Part shown: one piece after another, positions 14,572 to 22,067 of the stretch
Layout: each line of letters opens with the position of its first letter
Position numbering within the stretch: the stretch's first letter is position 1
DNA from: an uncultured bacterium
GTDB lineage: Bacteria > Bacillota > Clostridia > Christensenellales > Borkfalkiaceae
Reading direction: 5' to 3'
DNA: 23,185 bases
Assembly (NCBI GenBank): GCA_934871445.1
Contig: CAKXBD010000019.1
Coordinates: 1-23,185 of the forward strand
Translations under genes and position numbers: made by a program
Notes under the pieces: generated by a model
What the model was told of the DNA's origin: nothing
The model's database searches: none
Seen by the model: only the letters and a program-made list of their open reading frames with translations

Positions 14572-16077
14572 ATGAAGAAGGAATGGTTTTTCGACCGCTA
14601 CTGCGGTCAGCAGTTTGTCGCGCTCTTGGAGGACGGAAAGCTTGCGGAATTCGCTGCGGAAAAGGAAACGGGCGGCGAAATCGTAGGCAATATCTATAAA
14701 GGGCGCGTTATGAACGTGCTTTCCGGCATGCAAGCGGCGTTTATTTCCTGCGGCTTGGAACGCAACTGCTATCTGTCCACGGACGAAACGTACACCGATT
14801 ATTCCAAATACGACGGCGCGCTCGGTGTTCCGAAAACCGGTCCCTTGGATTTAAAAGAAGGGGACGAAATTATCGTTCAGGTCACAAAGCCGCCGCGCGG
14901 AAATAAGGGCGCGAAAGTCACGACGCACCTTTCTTTCGTCGGAAAAAACCTTATTTTTCTTCCGAATACCGATTTTGTGGGCATTTCCCGAAAAATCGAG
15001 GACGAGGAGCTCCGTCAGAACCTCATTTTTACGGCGGATAAGATGCGGGAAAAGGACAGCGAGGGCTTTATCGTCCGCACGCAAGCTCCGTTTGTTACCC
15101 GAAGACAGCTCAAACGGGAAGCCGAATACCTCAAAAATCTCTACCGCGCCATGCGCGATTACGCCGCAAAAGCGCCCGTAGGCAGCGTCCTTTATAAGGA
15201 TTTCGATTTGCCCGTTCGCGTCATGCGCGACAGCATGGGCGATGACGTTACGGCCATGTACGTGGGGGACAAGGAATTGTACGAACGCCTTTTGTCCCTC
15301 GTCCGTTTGCGCGGAGATTTTCCCGAACGCAAACTCATTTTGTATACGGGCAAGCGCGCGATGATGCGGGAATACGGCATTTCTCCGTTGGTGTTTGCCG
15401 CAGCTCAGCCCATGGTCTCGCTGGAAAACGGCGCGTATCTCGTCATCGACCATACGGAAGCCATGACCGTGGTGGACGTGAACACGGGCAGTTTTATCGG
15501 AAATACAAGCCTCGAAGACACCGTTTTCAGCGTCAATCTGGCGGCGGCGCGGGAAATCGCGCGGCAGGTGCGCCTGCGGAATATCGGCGGCATCGTAGTG
15601 GTGGATTTCATCGATATGACGGAGGAGGCGCACAAAGAAGCTGTGACGGCGGAGCTGACGGCGTGCCTCGCCCGCGATAAGGCGAAATGCCACGTCCTGC
15701 CCATGAGCGAACTTTGCCTGACGCAGTTCACGCGCAAGCGGGTGGGCTTTGACGTGCTCTCGTACCTGGTCAAGCCCTGCGCGCATTGTCACAGCGTCGG
15801 TTATGTCCCCGAGGATATTTTCGTCGTCACCCGTATCCGAGCCGATATCCTCGATTGCTTTGCGAGCGGCTATCATTCCGCCGTCGTGGAGCTCAACGAA
15901 GGGATTTGCAGGCGCATTTTAAGCGAAGGTCTGTTGAAAACGGAAGCGGAAGGCGCTTGGCGGAATAAGCGGGTCTATCTGATTCCGCACAAGACTTTTC
16001 AGGACTTTCAGTATTCCGTGCGCGGCGATAATTCGGGCGTCCTTCACCTTCCCGATAAGGCGCAGATTCTTTATTGA
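14572..16077 (+). CDS. rng: Ribonuclease E/G family endoribonuclease
   Basis: A 501-residue single-strand endoribonuclease of the RNase G type, lacking the long RNase E scaffold tail. In order it shows an RNase H-like start, the S1 RNA-binding part (VGNIYKGRVMNVLSGMQAAF at about 38-57), the 5-prime sensor, and the DNase I-like catalytic domain. The magnesium aspartates D302 (VVDVNTG) and D345 (VVDFIDM) fall one residue from RNase E D303 and D346. The zinc-link cysteines C403 and C406 match RNase E C404 and C407. Roles include rRNA maturation and mRNA decay. The best ribosome site is a weak GAAGG about 15 nt upstream. Clostridia often carry this gene between spoIVFAB and rplU. Confidence 0.95.
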   Translation: MKKEWFFDRYCGQQFVALLEDGKLAEFAAEKETGGEIVGNIYKGRVMNVLSGMQAAFISCGLERNCYLSTDETYTDYSKYDGALGVPKTGPLDLKEGDEIIVQVTKPPRGNKGAKVTTHLSFVGKNLIFLPNTDFVGISRKIEDEELRQNLIFTADKMREKDSEGFIVRTQAPFVTRRQLKREAEYLKNLYRAMRDYAAKAPVGSVLYKDFDLPVRVMRDSMGDDVTAMYVGDKELYERLLSLVRLRGDFPERKLILYTGKRAMMREYGISPLVFAAAQPMVSLENGAYLVIDHTEAMTVVDVNTGSFIGNTSLEDTVFSVNLAAAREIARQVRLRNIGGIVVVDFIDMTEEAHKEAVTAELTACLARDKAKCHVLPMSELCLTQFTRKRVGFDVLSYLVKPCAHCHSVGYVPEDIFVVTRIRADILDCFASGYHSAVVELNEGICRRILSEGLLKTEAEGAWRNKRVYLIPHKTFQDFQYSVRGDNSGVLHLPDKAQILY

Positions 16078-16121
16078 AAAATATTTTTGCTTCTTCTTAT
16101 CATTCGATATCGTTTTATGCA

Positions 16122-16157
16122 AAAGCCCCGCTCCGACGGACGTCGGAGCGGGGCTTT
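16122..16157. terminator. Bidirectional terminator between rng and the LRR lipoprotein
   Basis: A 17-bp perfect inverted repeat (AAAGCCCCGCTCCGACG arm at 16122-16138, other arm 16141-16157) has a tiny loop, with CTTT on each strand. It serves two converging genes. Confidence 0.88.
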
Positions 16158-16230
16158 CGTAAACTTCTGCCGAAAATTCAGAGCTTTTTGTAGCTTTTTA
16201 TCGAATAAAACGGAAACGAAACAGGGCGAT

Positions 16231-19200
16231 TTACGCCGCTTCTTCTTTCTCTTTGAAAATGACGTTCGTATCGCTGTCGAACGCACTTTCCGCAATTTCT
16301 TCCGCCGATGCGGGAAGCTCTATTTCTTTAAGCGCGGTACAACCCCAAAAAGCATTTTCGCCGATTGTCTTTAAGCCTTCCGATAAAGTCACTTCGGCAA
16401 GATTTTCGCATTTTGCGAACGCATTATCTCCGATTTCCGTGACGGGGGCGGGAATCGTCACGGAAACGAGAGTGGTACAGTTTATAAACGCCTTGTCGCC
16501 GATTTTCGTCACCGAACCGTCGTCGGGAATGACGGAGGTTTTACAGCCATACACCAAGATTTTTGTCGCCGTTTCGATAATGCAGTTTCCGTCGCTGTGG
16601 TATACGGGATTGCCCTCCTCGACGGAAAGGGCTTCCAAAGCCGTACAGGAAACGAAAATATAATTTCCGATTTTCGTTACGCTCTTGGGAATGGTAATAC
16701 TTTTTAAGGACTGACACACTGCAAACGCATTGTTTCCGATTTCCGTTATGCTGTCGGGAATGGTAATACTTTTTAAGGACTGACACATTGCAAACGTAAA
16801 GTCTCCGATTTTCGTTACGCTCTTGGGAACGGTAATACTTTTTAAGGAGTGACACATTGCGAACGCATTGTTCCCGATTTCCGTTACGCTGTCGGGAATG
16901 GTCACGGAGACGAGATTTTCGCACCGCACAAATCCGTTATCCGCTATCCTTGCGACGGGCAGGCCGTTATACACGGCGGGAATGATGGCTTCGGTAATAT
17001 CCTTCTTTCGGGCTTTGACTTGGTAAGCGGGAGAACCGTCCGCCAAAGTAAAACGGCTGAAAGTGAGGTTTTCGTCGTGCCCTCTGTGAATGGTGACGGT
17101 ATCTTCAAAAGCGTATGCGTCGATTTGGATATCGTCGCCCTCGGGAAGCCAAACCTCCTCGATCGCGCAGCCCCTGAAAGCGTAAAATTCTATTTTTTCA
17201 AGGTCGGGAGCGTTGTCTGAAAAGGTTATGTATTTGAGCGCCGTACAGCCGGAGAACGCATTACTTCGGATTTCTCGGATTGATGTGGGGAAAACGACGT
17301 GCGTTAAAGCAGTGCTGAGGAATGCACTTTCTTCTATAATTTCCACGCTGCTTCCCAAGCTGACTTCGGCGAGATTTTCACTCCTATCGAACGCATGATA
17401 CCCGATTTCCGTGACGGGGGCAGGAATGACGATGGACTCGACGGAGGATAAGAAAAACGCCCTCTCACCGATTTTTGTCACCGAGCCGTCGTCGGGAATG
17501 ACGGAGGTTTTGCAACCATACACCAAGGTTTTTGTCGCCGTTTCGATAATGCAGTTTCCGTCGCTGTGGTATACGGGATTGCCCTCCTCGACGGAAAGAG
17601 CTTCCAAAGCCGTACAGTGAACGAAGAGAAGGCGTCCGATTTTCGTCACGCTCTTGGGAATGGTAAGACTTTTCAAGGACTGACATCTCATAAACGTACT
17701 GTGCCCGATTTCCGTTACGCTGTCGGGAATGGTCACGGAGACGAGCTTTGTGCAATTTGAAAATCCGTTATTATCGATTTTTGTAACGGAATCGGGAATG
17801 GTCACGGAAACGAGATTTTCGCAGAATGAAAATCCCTGACTCGCTATCATTGCGACGGGCAGACCGTTATAAAAAGAAGGAATGATTATTTCGGTAATAG
17901 TTTTCTTGTTCCGCGCGTTGACCTTATACGCTTCCGAACCGTCCTCCAAAGTAAAACGGCTGAAAAAGAGGTTTTCGTCCCCTTGCATGATATGGATCGT
18001 TACGCCGTCATCGAAGGCGTTTTCCGCAACCTCGGTTGCGTCCAAGGGAAGCCAGACCTCCTCGATTGCGCAGTCCGTGAAAGCAAAAGATTCTATTTTT
18101 TTCAAAGCGGGGGAATGGTCCGCAAAAGTTATGTATTTGAGCGCCGTGCAGCCGGAGAACGCATTACTTCGGATTTCTCGGACGGATTCGGGGAAAACGA
18201 CGTGCGTTAAGGCGGTATCGCGGAATGCGCTGTTTCCGATAATCTTTACGCGGTCTCCCAAGCTGACTTCGGCGAGATTTTCGCAGTTTGCAAACGCATA
18301 GCTTCCGATTTCCGTGACAGTATCGGGAATGACGACGGACTCGATTCCCGAAGCGAAAAACGCGCTCTCGCCGATTTTTTCGACGGTATCGGGAATATCG
18401 ATCGCTGCTAAATTGGAGCAGTTCGCAAACGCGGAGTTCGCAATTTCCGTAACGCGGGTGCTCGCATATTCGGAGGGGATAACGACGCTCGTTATCGTCG
18501 GTTTAAGGTCGTCGGCGAGAGCGACCGCGTATGTACCCTTTTCGGTCGGAGTAAACACAAACATGTTTTCCACGTCGATGTCTCCGCACACCGTACAGAC
18601 GCAGTTTTCGTAACGATGTCCCTTTGCCTCTAACGTTTGCAATTTCATGACTCCGCATTCTTCGCAAACGCGGACCGCCTGTCCGTCCTCCGTACAGGTG
18701 GGCTCGGATAAAACGAATCCGTCGCCCCAAACATGCCCCGTCGATTTTGAAAAGTCGTATTCCGTGTCCCCGCAGATTTCGCAGCGCCGCGTCCTGACTC
18801 CGAGCGAAGTACAGTTCGGCTCCGCGATAATCATCCATTCGGAGTATCGATGCGGGCAGTCTAAATCCAGCATGACGGAGGTCCCGTCCGTGAACGCGAT
18901 GACGAGTTCACCTTTTTGGTTGACGGACACCTCGCGGATTCCCCGTCCGTCCATGCCATCTTTACCGTCCGCGCCGTCCTTACCGTCTATGCCGTCTTTA
19001 CCGTCCACGCCGTCTTGCCCGTCCTTGCCGCTGATCATTTGGATAAATTCTTCCAGCGAGCCGGCATATCCGAGCTCGGACGCTTTTTCATAAGCGGCTT
19101 CGACGGTGTAGACGTCTCCCCATTGCGGGGCGCTGCTGTCGGCGGGCGCCGATATGTCGGATGAGCTCGTCTGACCGCTCGGGCTTTGACTGTCCGTCGG

Positions 19201-19284
19201 GTCGGTTTTACACGCCGCAAGGCCGAGCGCGCACGCCGCCGCGGCTAACGTTGTCAACAACGCGGTTAAAATTTTTCTTCTCAT
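16231..19284 (-). CDS. BspA-like leucine-rich-repeat surface lipoprotein with collagen-like segment
   Basis: A 1017-residue exported protein. Residues 1-24 are a signal peptide with lipobox GLAAC (C25). A Ser/Thr/Pro linker and a short helical segment (AAYEKASELGYAGSLEEF) follow. Residues 86-113 form a collagen-like run of nine Gly-X-Asp triplets. Residues about 142-243 hold repeated GH...C-x2-C modules of the kind seen in gut Firmicute surface proteins. From about 265 to the end are some 26 LRR_5 (BspA/TpLRR) repeats with the core IPDSVTEIGNNAFxxC. The repeat array is split by two spacer segments (FSRFTL...GLPVA) and includes a large internal duplication. There is no C-terminal wall anchor, so it should be held by lipid. 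Binding to host or microbial surfaces is the usual suggestion. The ribosome site GGAGGG is close to the ATG. Confidence 0.9.
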   Translation of the reverse strand: MRRKILTALLTTLAAAACALGLAACKTDPTDSQSPSGQTSSSDISAPADSSAPQWGDVYTVEAAYEKASELGYAGSLEEFIQMISGKDGQDGVDGKDGIDGKDGADGKDGMDGRGIREVSVNQKGELVIAFTDGTSVMLDLDCPHRYSEWMIIAEPNCTSLGVRTRRCEICGDTEYDFSKSTGHVWGDGFVLSEPTCTEDGQAVRVCEECGVMKLQTLEAKGHRYENCVCTVCGDIDVENMFVFTPTEKGTYAVALADDLKPTITSVVIPSEYASTRVTEIANSAFANCSNLAAIDIPDTVEKIGESAFFASGIESVVIPDTVTEIGSYAFANCENLAEVSLGDRVKIIGNSAFRDTALTHVVFPESVREIRSNAFSGCTALKYITFADHSPALKKIESFAFTDCAIEEVWLPLDATEVAENAFDDGVTIHIMQGDENLFFSRFTLEDGSEAYKVNARNKKTITEIIIPSFYNGLPVAMIASQGFSFCENLVSVTIPDSVTKIDNNGFSNCTKLVSVTIPDSVTEIGHSTFMRCQSLKSLTIPKSVTKIGRLLFVHCTALEALSVEEGNPVYHSDGNCIIETATKTLVYGCKTSVIPDDGSVTKIGERAFFLSSVESIVIPAPVTEIGYHAFDRSENLAEVSLGSSVEIIEESAFLSTALTHVVFPTSIREIRSNAFSGCTALKYITFSDNAPDLEKIEFYAFRGCAIEEVWLPEGDDIQIDAYAFEDTVTIHRGHDENLTFSRFTLADGSPAYQVKARKKDITEAIIPAVYNGLPVARIADNGFVRCENLVSVTIPDSVTEIGNNAFAMCHSLKSITVPKSVTKIGDFTFAMCQSLKSITIPDSITEIGNNAFAVCQSLKSITIPKSVTKIGNYIFVSCTALEALSVEEGNPVYHSDGNCIIETATKILVYGCKTSVIPDDGSVTKIGDKAFINCTTLVSVTIPAPVTEIGDNAFAKCENLAEVTLSEGLKTIGENAFWGCTALKEIELPASAEEIAESAFDSDTNVIFKEKEEAA
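16509..18300 (-). repeat. Large internal duplication in the LRR gene (about 0.9-0.97 kb module)
   Basis: Long near-identical DNA blocks recur: the stretch near 16509-16640 recurs near 17478-17610 (offset 969), and the stretch near 17226-17280 recurs near 18129-18183 (offset about 903). The offset differs because one copy carries extra LRR units. Copies agree in order: LRR units, FSRFTL spacer, LRR units, YHSDGNCIIETATK block. Confidence 0.85.
16667..16873 (-). repeat. Three tandem 69-bp LRR units
   Basis: Units start at 16667, 16736 and 16805, each exactly 69 bp (23 codons), and are highly similar; alternate units resemble each other most (VTKIG versus TEIGN forms). The pattern continues in a diverged unit from 16874. 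Confidence 0.9.
18946..19029 (-). repeat. Collagen-like Gly-X-Asp triplet tract
   Basis: The DNA alternates 9-bp and 18-bp near-repeats (ACCGTC- and GCCGTC-rich) encoding residues 86-113 of the lipoprotein. Every full triplet is Gly-X-Asp, with Lys most common at X. Such tracts often vary in length between strains. Confidence 0.85.
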
Positions 19285-19326
19285 GTTCCCTCCTTCGGCG
19301 TTTAAGAGCGCCTTTCTATTATCTCT

Positions 19327-19354
19327 ATTATATCACAAACGGAGGAAATGTCAA
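19327..19354 (-). promoter_or_regulatory. Promoter of the LRR lipoprotein gene
   Basis: On the minus strand TTGACA (19354-19349), 16 bp, TATAAT (19332-19327). It ends 42 nt before the start codon. Confidence 0.8.
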
Positions 19355-19381
19355 CCATTTTAGTATATTTTTGCATAAAAT

Positions 19382-19391
19382 GGGGGGGGGG
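19382..19391 (+). repeat. Run of ten G residues upstream of the LRR promoter
   Basis: Ten consecutive G (C on the transcribed strand of the LRR gene) lie 28 bp upstream of its -35 box and 74 nt after the stop of the gene at 19466. Homopolymers this long are prone to slippage and to sequencing error. Confidence 0.9.
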
Positions 19392-19465
19392 TGAATTTTT
19401 ATTTGAGATTTTCAGAAATTTTATGTATTTTTATAAATATTGAAAAATTAAAAAAGGAAACATTT

Positions 19466-19903
19466 TCAAAGGAAGGTTTTGAGTTTTTCTTCAAAGCCTT
19501 CTTCGAGCTCGATGAGTTGTTCGAGGAGAGAGATGATTTCGGGGGCGTCGTTTTCGGGTTTTTCGCTGAGAGTGGTTTTGAGGGAGGTGATCCCCATGAC
19601 GGTGCCTTGAATCATCATTTCCGCGATATGGGCGCGAGAGTTGTCGGTGAGGGTATTCATTTTGATAGAGCCCCACATCATGGCTTTTTTCATGGGATTG
19701 GGCTCTTTGAGTTCGAGCGCCTTATCCCGTGCGAGACATGCGGCTTTGCCGCAGATTTTTTCGTATTCTTCATGCTGGCGCATGATTTCGGTTTTGAGTT
19801 CTTCGTCCTCGACCTCAGGCAGAATGTCGGAAATGGATTCGAGGGCGAGCTGACAGTTTCTGTAAATTTCCGCTAAAATTTCTTCGCTCTTTTTTATTTC
19901 CAT
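19466..19903 (-). CDS. Conserved helical hypothetical protein (Clostridia)
   Basis: A 145-residue, nearly all-helical soluble protein. Its pattern (EILAEIYRNCQLALESISDILP, LKTEIMRQHEEYEKI, MWGSIKMNTLTDNSRAHIAEMMIQGTVMGI) matches a conserved hypothetical family common in Clostridia that looks like a four-helix, ferritin-type bundle. No metal-binding ExxH set is evident, and the function is unknown to me. The start at 19903 follows AAAGGAG; the longer frame to 20386 runs antisense through rplU and is not real. It lies on the strand opposite rplU and shares the upstream region with the rplU promoter. Confidence 0.82.
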   Translation of the reverse strand: MEIKKSEEILAEIYRNCQLALESISDILPEVEDEELKTEIMRQHEEYEKICGKAACLARDKALELKEPNPMKKAMMWGSIKMNTLTDNSRAHIAEMMIQGTVMGITSLKTTLSEKPENDAPEIISLLEQLIELEEGFEEKLKTFL

Positions 19904-19971
19904 AGAAAAGTCTCCTTTTCCATAAGTTTTTGCTTTTTCTCGTGAAATATGCGAAAAAAAGAGAAAAACGC

Positions 19972-20001
19972 TTGACTTATGCTTTGGGTGTGTGATATAG
20001 T
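19972..20001 (+). promoter_or_regulatory. Promoter of the rplU-rpmA operon
   Basis: TTGACT (19972-19977), 18 bp, TATAGT (19996-20001). Transcription would start near 20008. Confidence 0.75.
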
Positions 20002-20009
20002 ATAAAACG

Positions 20010-20102
20010 AGCCGACAGAAACGGGCTTTTTTAAGCGTCGCCAAAAAATTCGGAAAGGCGGCCGCCTCGGGTTCTTCGAGACTGGAAAGAGGAGGTAAAA
20101 TC
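20010..20102 (+). promoter_or_regulatory. Possible L21-type structured mRNA leader
   Basis: The roughly 95-nt leader contains an immediate small hairpin (AGCC 20010-20013 with GGCT 20024-20027) followed by a T run to 20032, then further short stems (CGCC with GGCG, CTCG with CGAG) before the ribosome site. Ribosomal protein L21 leaders are known in Firmicutes; I cannot confirm a family match by eye. Confidence 0.35.
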
Positions 20103-20408
20103 ATGTACGCTATCATCGAGAACGGAAACAAACAGTATAAGGTGGCGGAGGGAGATGTCGTCCGTGTCGAAAAACTTTCGGCAAAAGAGGGCGAAAGCGT
20201 TTCCTTCAACACGCTGATGGTTTCCGACGGAAACGGTATCAGAACGGGCGCGGAAGCAGCCGCAGTCAAGGTCACCGCTACGGTCGTCAAGCAGGACAAG
20301 GCTAAGAAGATTATCGTCTTTAAGTACAAGCCCAAAAAGAACGAGCGTAAGAAGCAGGGCCACAGACAGCCCTTCACCGCAGTCAAAATCGAAAAAATCG
20401 AGCTTTGA
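20103..20408 (+). CDS. rplU: 50S ribosomal protein bL21
   Basis: A 101-residue protein of normal length. It begins MYAIIENGNKQYKVAEGD and ends with KYKPKKNERKKQGHRQPFTAVKI, the conserved RNA-binding tail of bL21. GGAGGT lies 6 nt before the start. It is the first gene of a two-gene operon with rpmA. The usual upstream neighbour rng is displaced by about 4 kb of minus-strand genes. Confidence 0.98.
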   Translation: MYAIIENGNKQYKVAEGDVVRVEKLSAKEGESVSFNTLMVSDGNGIRTGAEAAAVKVTATVVKQDKAKKIIVFKYKPKKNERKKQGHRQPFTAVKIEKIEL

Positions 20409-20466
20409 GCTGCAAGGCTTCCGCGGGGAATCGCGGGAGAAAAATCTGAAAAAAGGAGAAATAAAA

Positions 20467-20760
20467 ATGATTTTCATCAGTTTATTCGCTCATAAAAAAG
20501 GTACCGGTTCTTCCCATAACGGGAGAGACAGCGAAGCCAAAAGACTCGGACCCAAGCGCGGCGACGGTCAAACCGTTCTCGCGGGAAATATTCTCGTCCG
20601 TCAGAGAGGGACGAAGTTCCACCCGGGTACCAACGTAGGCATCGGCAGCGACGACACGCTCTTCGCGCTGGTGGACGGCGTCGTTCGGTATGAAAGATGG
20701 GGCAAGGACAGAAAGAAGGTCAGCGTTTATCCCGTCGCGGATACAGCCGCTGCCGAATAA
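20467..20760 (+). CDS. rpmA: 50S ribosomal protein bL27 with altered N-terminal leader
   Basis: A 97-residue protein with the conserved core HKKGTGSSHNGRDSEAKRLG and KVSVYPV end. Like other Firmicute L27 proteins it has an extension before HKKG, but here it is only MIFISLFA; the common form is about MLKMNLQLFA. In Staphylococcus aureus the protease Prp cuts after FFA, within a motif with LQ before the FFA. Here the LFA end remains while the Gln is Ser and the leader is two residues shorter. The prp (ysxB) gene that normally sits between rplU and rpmA is absent: only 58 nt separate them. AAAGGAG precedes the ATG by 8 nt, so this start is firm. Confidence 0.97.
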   Translation: MIFISLFAHKKGTGSSHNGRDSEAKRLGPKRGDGQTVLAGNILVRQRGTKFHPGTNVGIGSDDTLFALVDGVVRYERWGKDRKKVSVYPVADTAAAE

Positions 20761-20774
20761 TTTCAAGAAAAAAG

Positions 20775-20810
20775 AAGGCCCGACGCATAAGCGTCGGGCC
20801 TTTTGTTTTT
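20775..20810 (+). terminator. Terminator of rplU-rpmA
   Basis: A perfect 12-bp stem (AAGGCCCGACGC with GCGTCGGGCCTT, 20775-20802) has an ATAA loop and a T-rich tail. Confidence 0.95.
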
Positions 20811-20849
20811 TGTATTAAAGGGACGAAACAGAGAAAAGCGAAGTCTTTC

Positions 20850-20873
20850 AAAAACCGCCGATAATGCCGGCGG
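20850..20873 (-). terminator. Probable terminator of the HxlR gene
   Basis: On the minus strand CCGCCG (20873-20868) pairs with CGGCGG (20860-20855), followed by five T residues. It lies 35 nt after the HxlR stop. Confidence 0.65.
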
Positions 20874-20907
20874 AGCCGGTTTGATCTGATTTTTTATAAC
20901 CAAAAGA

Positions 20908-21234
20908 TTACAAACTGTTTTTGTAATCCGTTCCCCAATCGAACATAGCGTCGAGGATGGGCTTTAATGTCTTTCCGAGTTCGGACAAAGAATATACGAC
21001 GCGCGGAGGGACTTCTGCAAATACTTCGCGCTCAATGAGTCCGTCGCTTTCCAGCGTACGCAGGTTGTCCGTCAGCACCTTTTTGCTGATGCCGGGGATA
21101 GTCTTGGGAAAATCGGTGAACCGCTGTGCTCCGTTGTATATGAGGTTGCGTAAAATCAAAAGTTTCCATTTGTTGCCGATAAGCTGTACGGTCGTTGCCA
21201 CGGGACATTCGGGTAATTCTTCTTTTGTCAGCAT
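20908..21234 (-). CDS. HxlR-family transcription regulator
   Basis: A 108-residue winged-helix regulator. The HxlR pattern is clear: ECPVATTVQLIGNKWKLLILRNL, then RFTDFPKTIPGISKKVLTDNLRTLESDGLIERE, then the wing EVPPRVVYSLSELG. C10 sits where HxlR redox and aldehyde sensors (YodB, HypR type) carry their reactive cysteine. It is divergent from an NmrA-like oxidoreductase, a common pairing in which the regulator controls the enzyme gene in response to reactive electrophiles or oxidants; that link is inference here. Start and frame are firm. Confidence 0.93.
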   Translation of the reverse strand: MLTKEELPECPVATTVQLIGNKWKLLILRNLIYNGAQRFTDFPKTIPGISKKVLTDNLRTLESDGLIEREVFAEVPPRVVYSLSELGKTLKPILDAMFDWGTDYKNSL

Positions 21235-21257
21235 GATATACGCTCCTTTTTTCTTTA

Positions 21258-21286
21258 ATTATAGCAAAACCGCCTGAAAAAGTCAA
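21258..21286 (-). promoter_or_regulatory. Promoter of the HxlR gene
   Basis: On the minus strand TTGACT (21286-21281), 17 bp, TATAAT (21263-21258), with a short leader before the start codon. Confidence 0.85.
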
Positions 21287-21304
21287 TAGTTCAAAAAGGG
21301 AACC

Positions 21305-21397
21305 AAGTAACAAATCTATTATCCGATAATTAAAAAGTAACTTCCGAGAAAAATTTTTTAATGTTTGATATACTGTACCCGTAATCAGAAAAGTTAC
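21305..21397. promoter_or_regulatory. Repeated AAGTAAC elements and weak plus promoter
   Basis: AAGTAAC occurs at 21305-21311 and again at 21335-21341 (30 bp apart), with an inverted GTTAC at 21393-21397. Between them TATACT (21369-21374) can serve as -10 for the oxidoreductase but has no good -35. The arrangement would suit an HxlR operator; this is a suggestion from position only. Confidence 0.4.
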
Positions 21398-21428
21398 GAA
21401 AACAAAAATTTTTTCGGAGGTTTTTATT

Positions 21429-22067
21429 ATGAAAAAAGTAGCTGTCATTTGTGCGGCAGGCAAGCAGGGGAAGCTGTTGGTAAACGAGGCGGTTTCCCGC
21501 GGATATGAAGTAACGGGCTTTGTGCGCGGGAGAGGTAAGGTTGAAAACGCCAAGGCAAAGACAGTCGTCAAAGACCTGTTCGATCTGACGCGCGAAGATC
21601 TCAACGGGTTCGATGTCGTTATCGACGCATTTGGCGCATGGACTTCCGAAACGCTTCCTCTCCACAAGACGTCGCTCAAACACCTTTGCGATATTTTGAG
21701 CGGAACGAAAGTTCGTCTGCTTATCGTGGGCGGTGCAGGAAGCCTATATGTCAATTCCGAACACACCGTACAGGTCAAGGATTTGGAAAGCTTCCCCGAC
21801 GTGTTCAAACCGTTGGCAAACAATATGGGCGAGGCACTTGCCGAGCTTCGCGGCCGCTCCGACGTGCAGTGGACATATCTCTCTCCCGCGGGAGACTTTG
21901 TTGCGGACGGCGAAAGAACAGGCGAATACCTCCTCGGAAGCGAGGAATATTTCGTCAATGAAAAGGGCGAGAGCCGCATCAGCTATGCCGATTACGCCAT
22001 CGCCATGATCGACGAGATCGAAAAAGCGAATAACATTCAGAAGCGTTTTTCCGTCATCGGGAAGTAA
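21429..22067 (+). CDS. NmrA-like NAD(P)-binding oxidoreductase
   Basis: A 212-residue atypical SDR of the NmrA / YwnB / biliverdin-reductase-B-like group. The dinucleotide-binding start is MKKVAVICAAGKQGKLLVNEAVSRGYEVTGFVR: the glycine loop is AAGKQGK and the basic R after the second strand suggests NADPH. VVIDAFGAW and LLIVGGAGSLY are the following strands. WTYLSPAGDF and ISYADYAIAMIDEIE are typical of the group. There is no YxxxK catalytic pair, as usual in this family. CGGAGG lies 8 nt before the start. It is divergent from an HxlR regulator and probably under its control. The substrate is unknown. Confidence 0.88.
   Translation: MKKVAVICAAGKQGKLLVNEAVSRGYEVTGFVRGRGKVENAKAKTVVKDLFDLTREDLNGFDVVIDAFGAWTSETLPLHKTSLKHLCDILSGTKVRLLIVGGAGSLYVNSEHTVQVKDLESFPDVFKPLANNMGEALAELRGRSDVQWTYLSPAGDFVADGERTGEYLLGSEEYFVNEKGESRISYADYAIAMIDEIEKANNIQKRFSVIGK

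Noticed and set aside
16509..18300. Possible CRISPR-like regular repeats
   Set aside because: The period (69 bp) is a multiple of three, in frame, and encodes LRR units without unique spacers.
19904..20386. Upstream extension of the helical hypothetical gene to 20386
   Set aside because: The extra 161 codons are antisense to rplU and its promoter; the ATG at 19903 has a good ribosome site.
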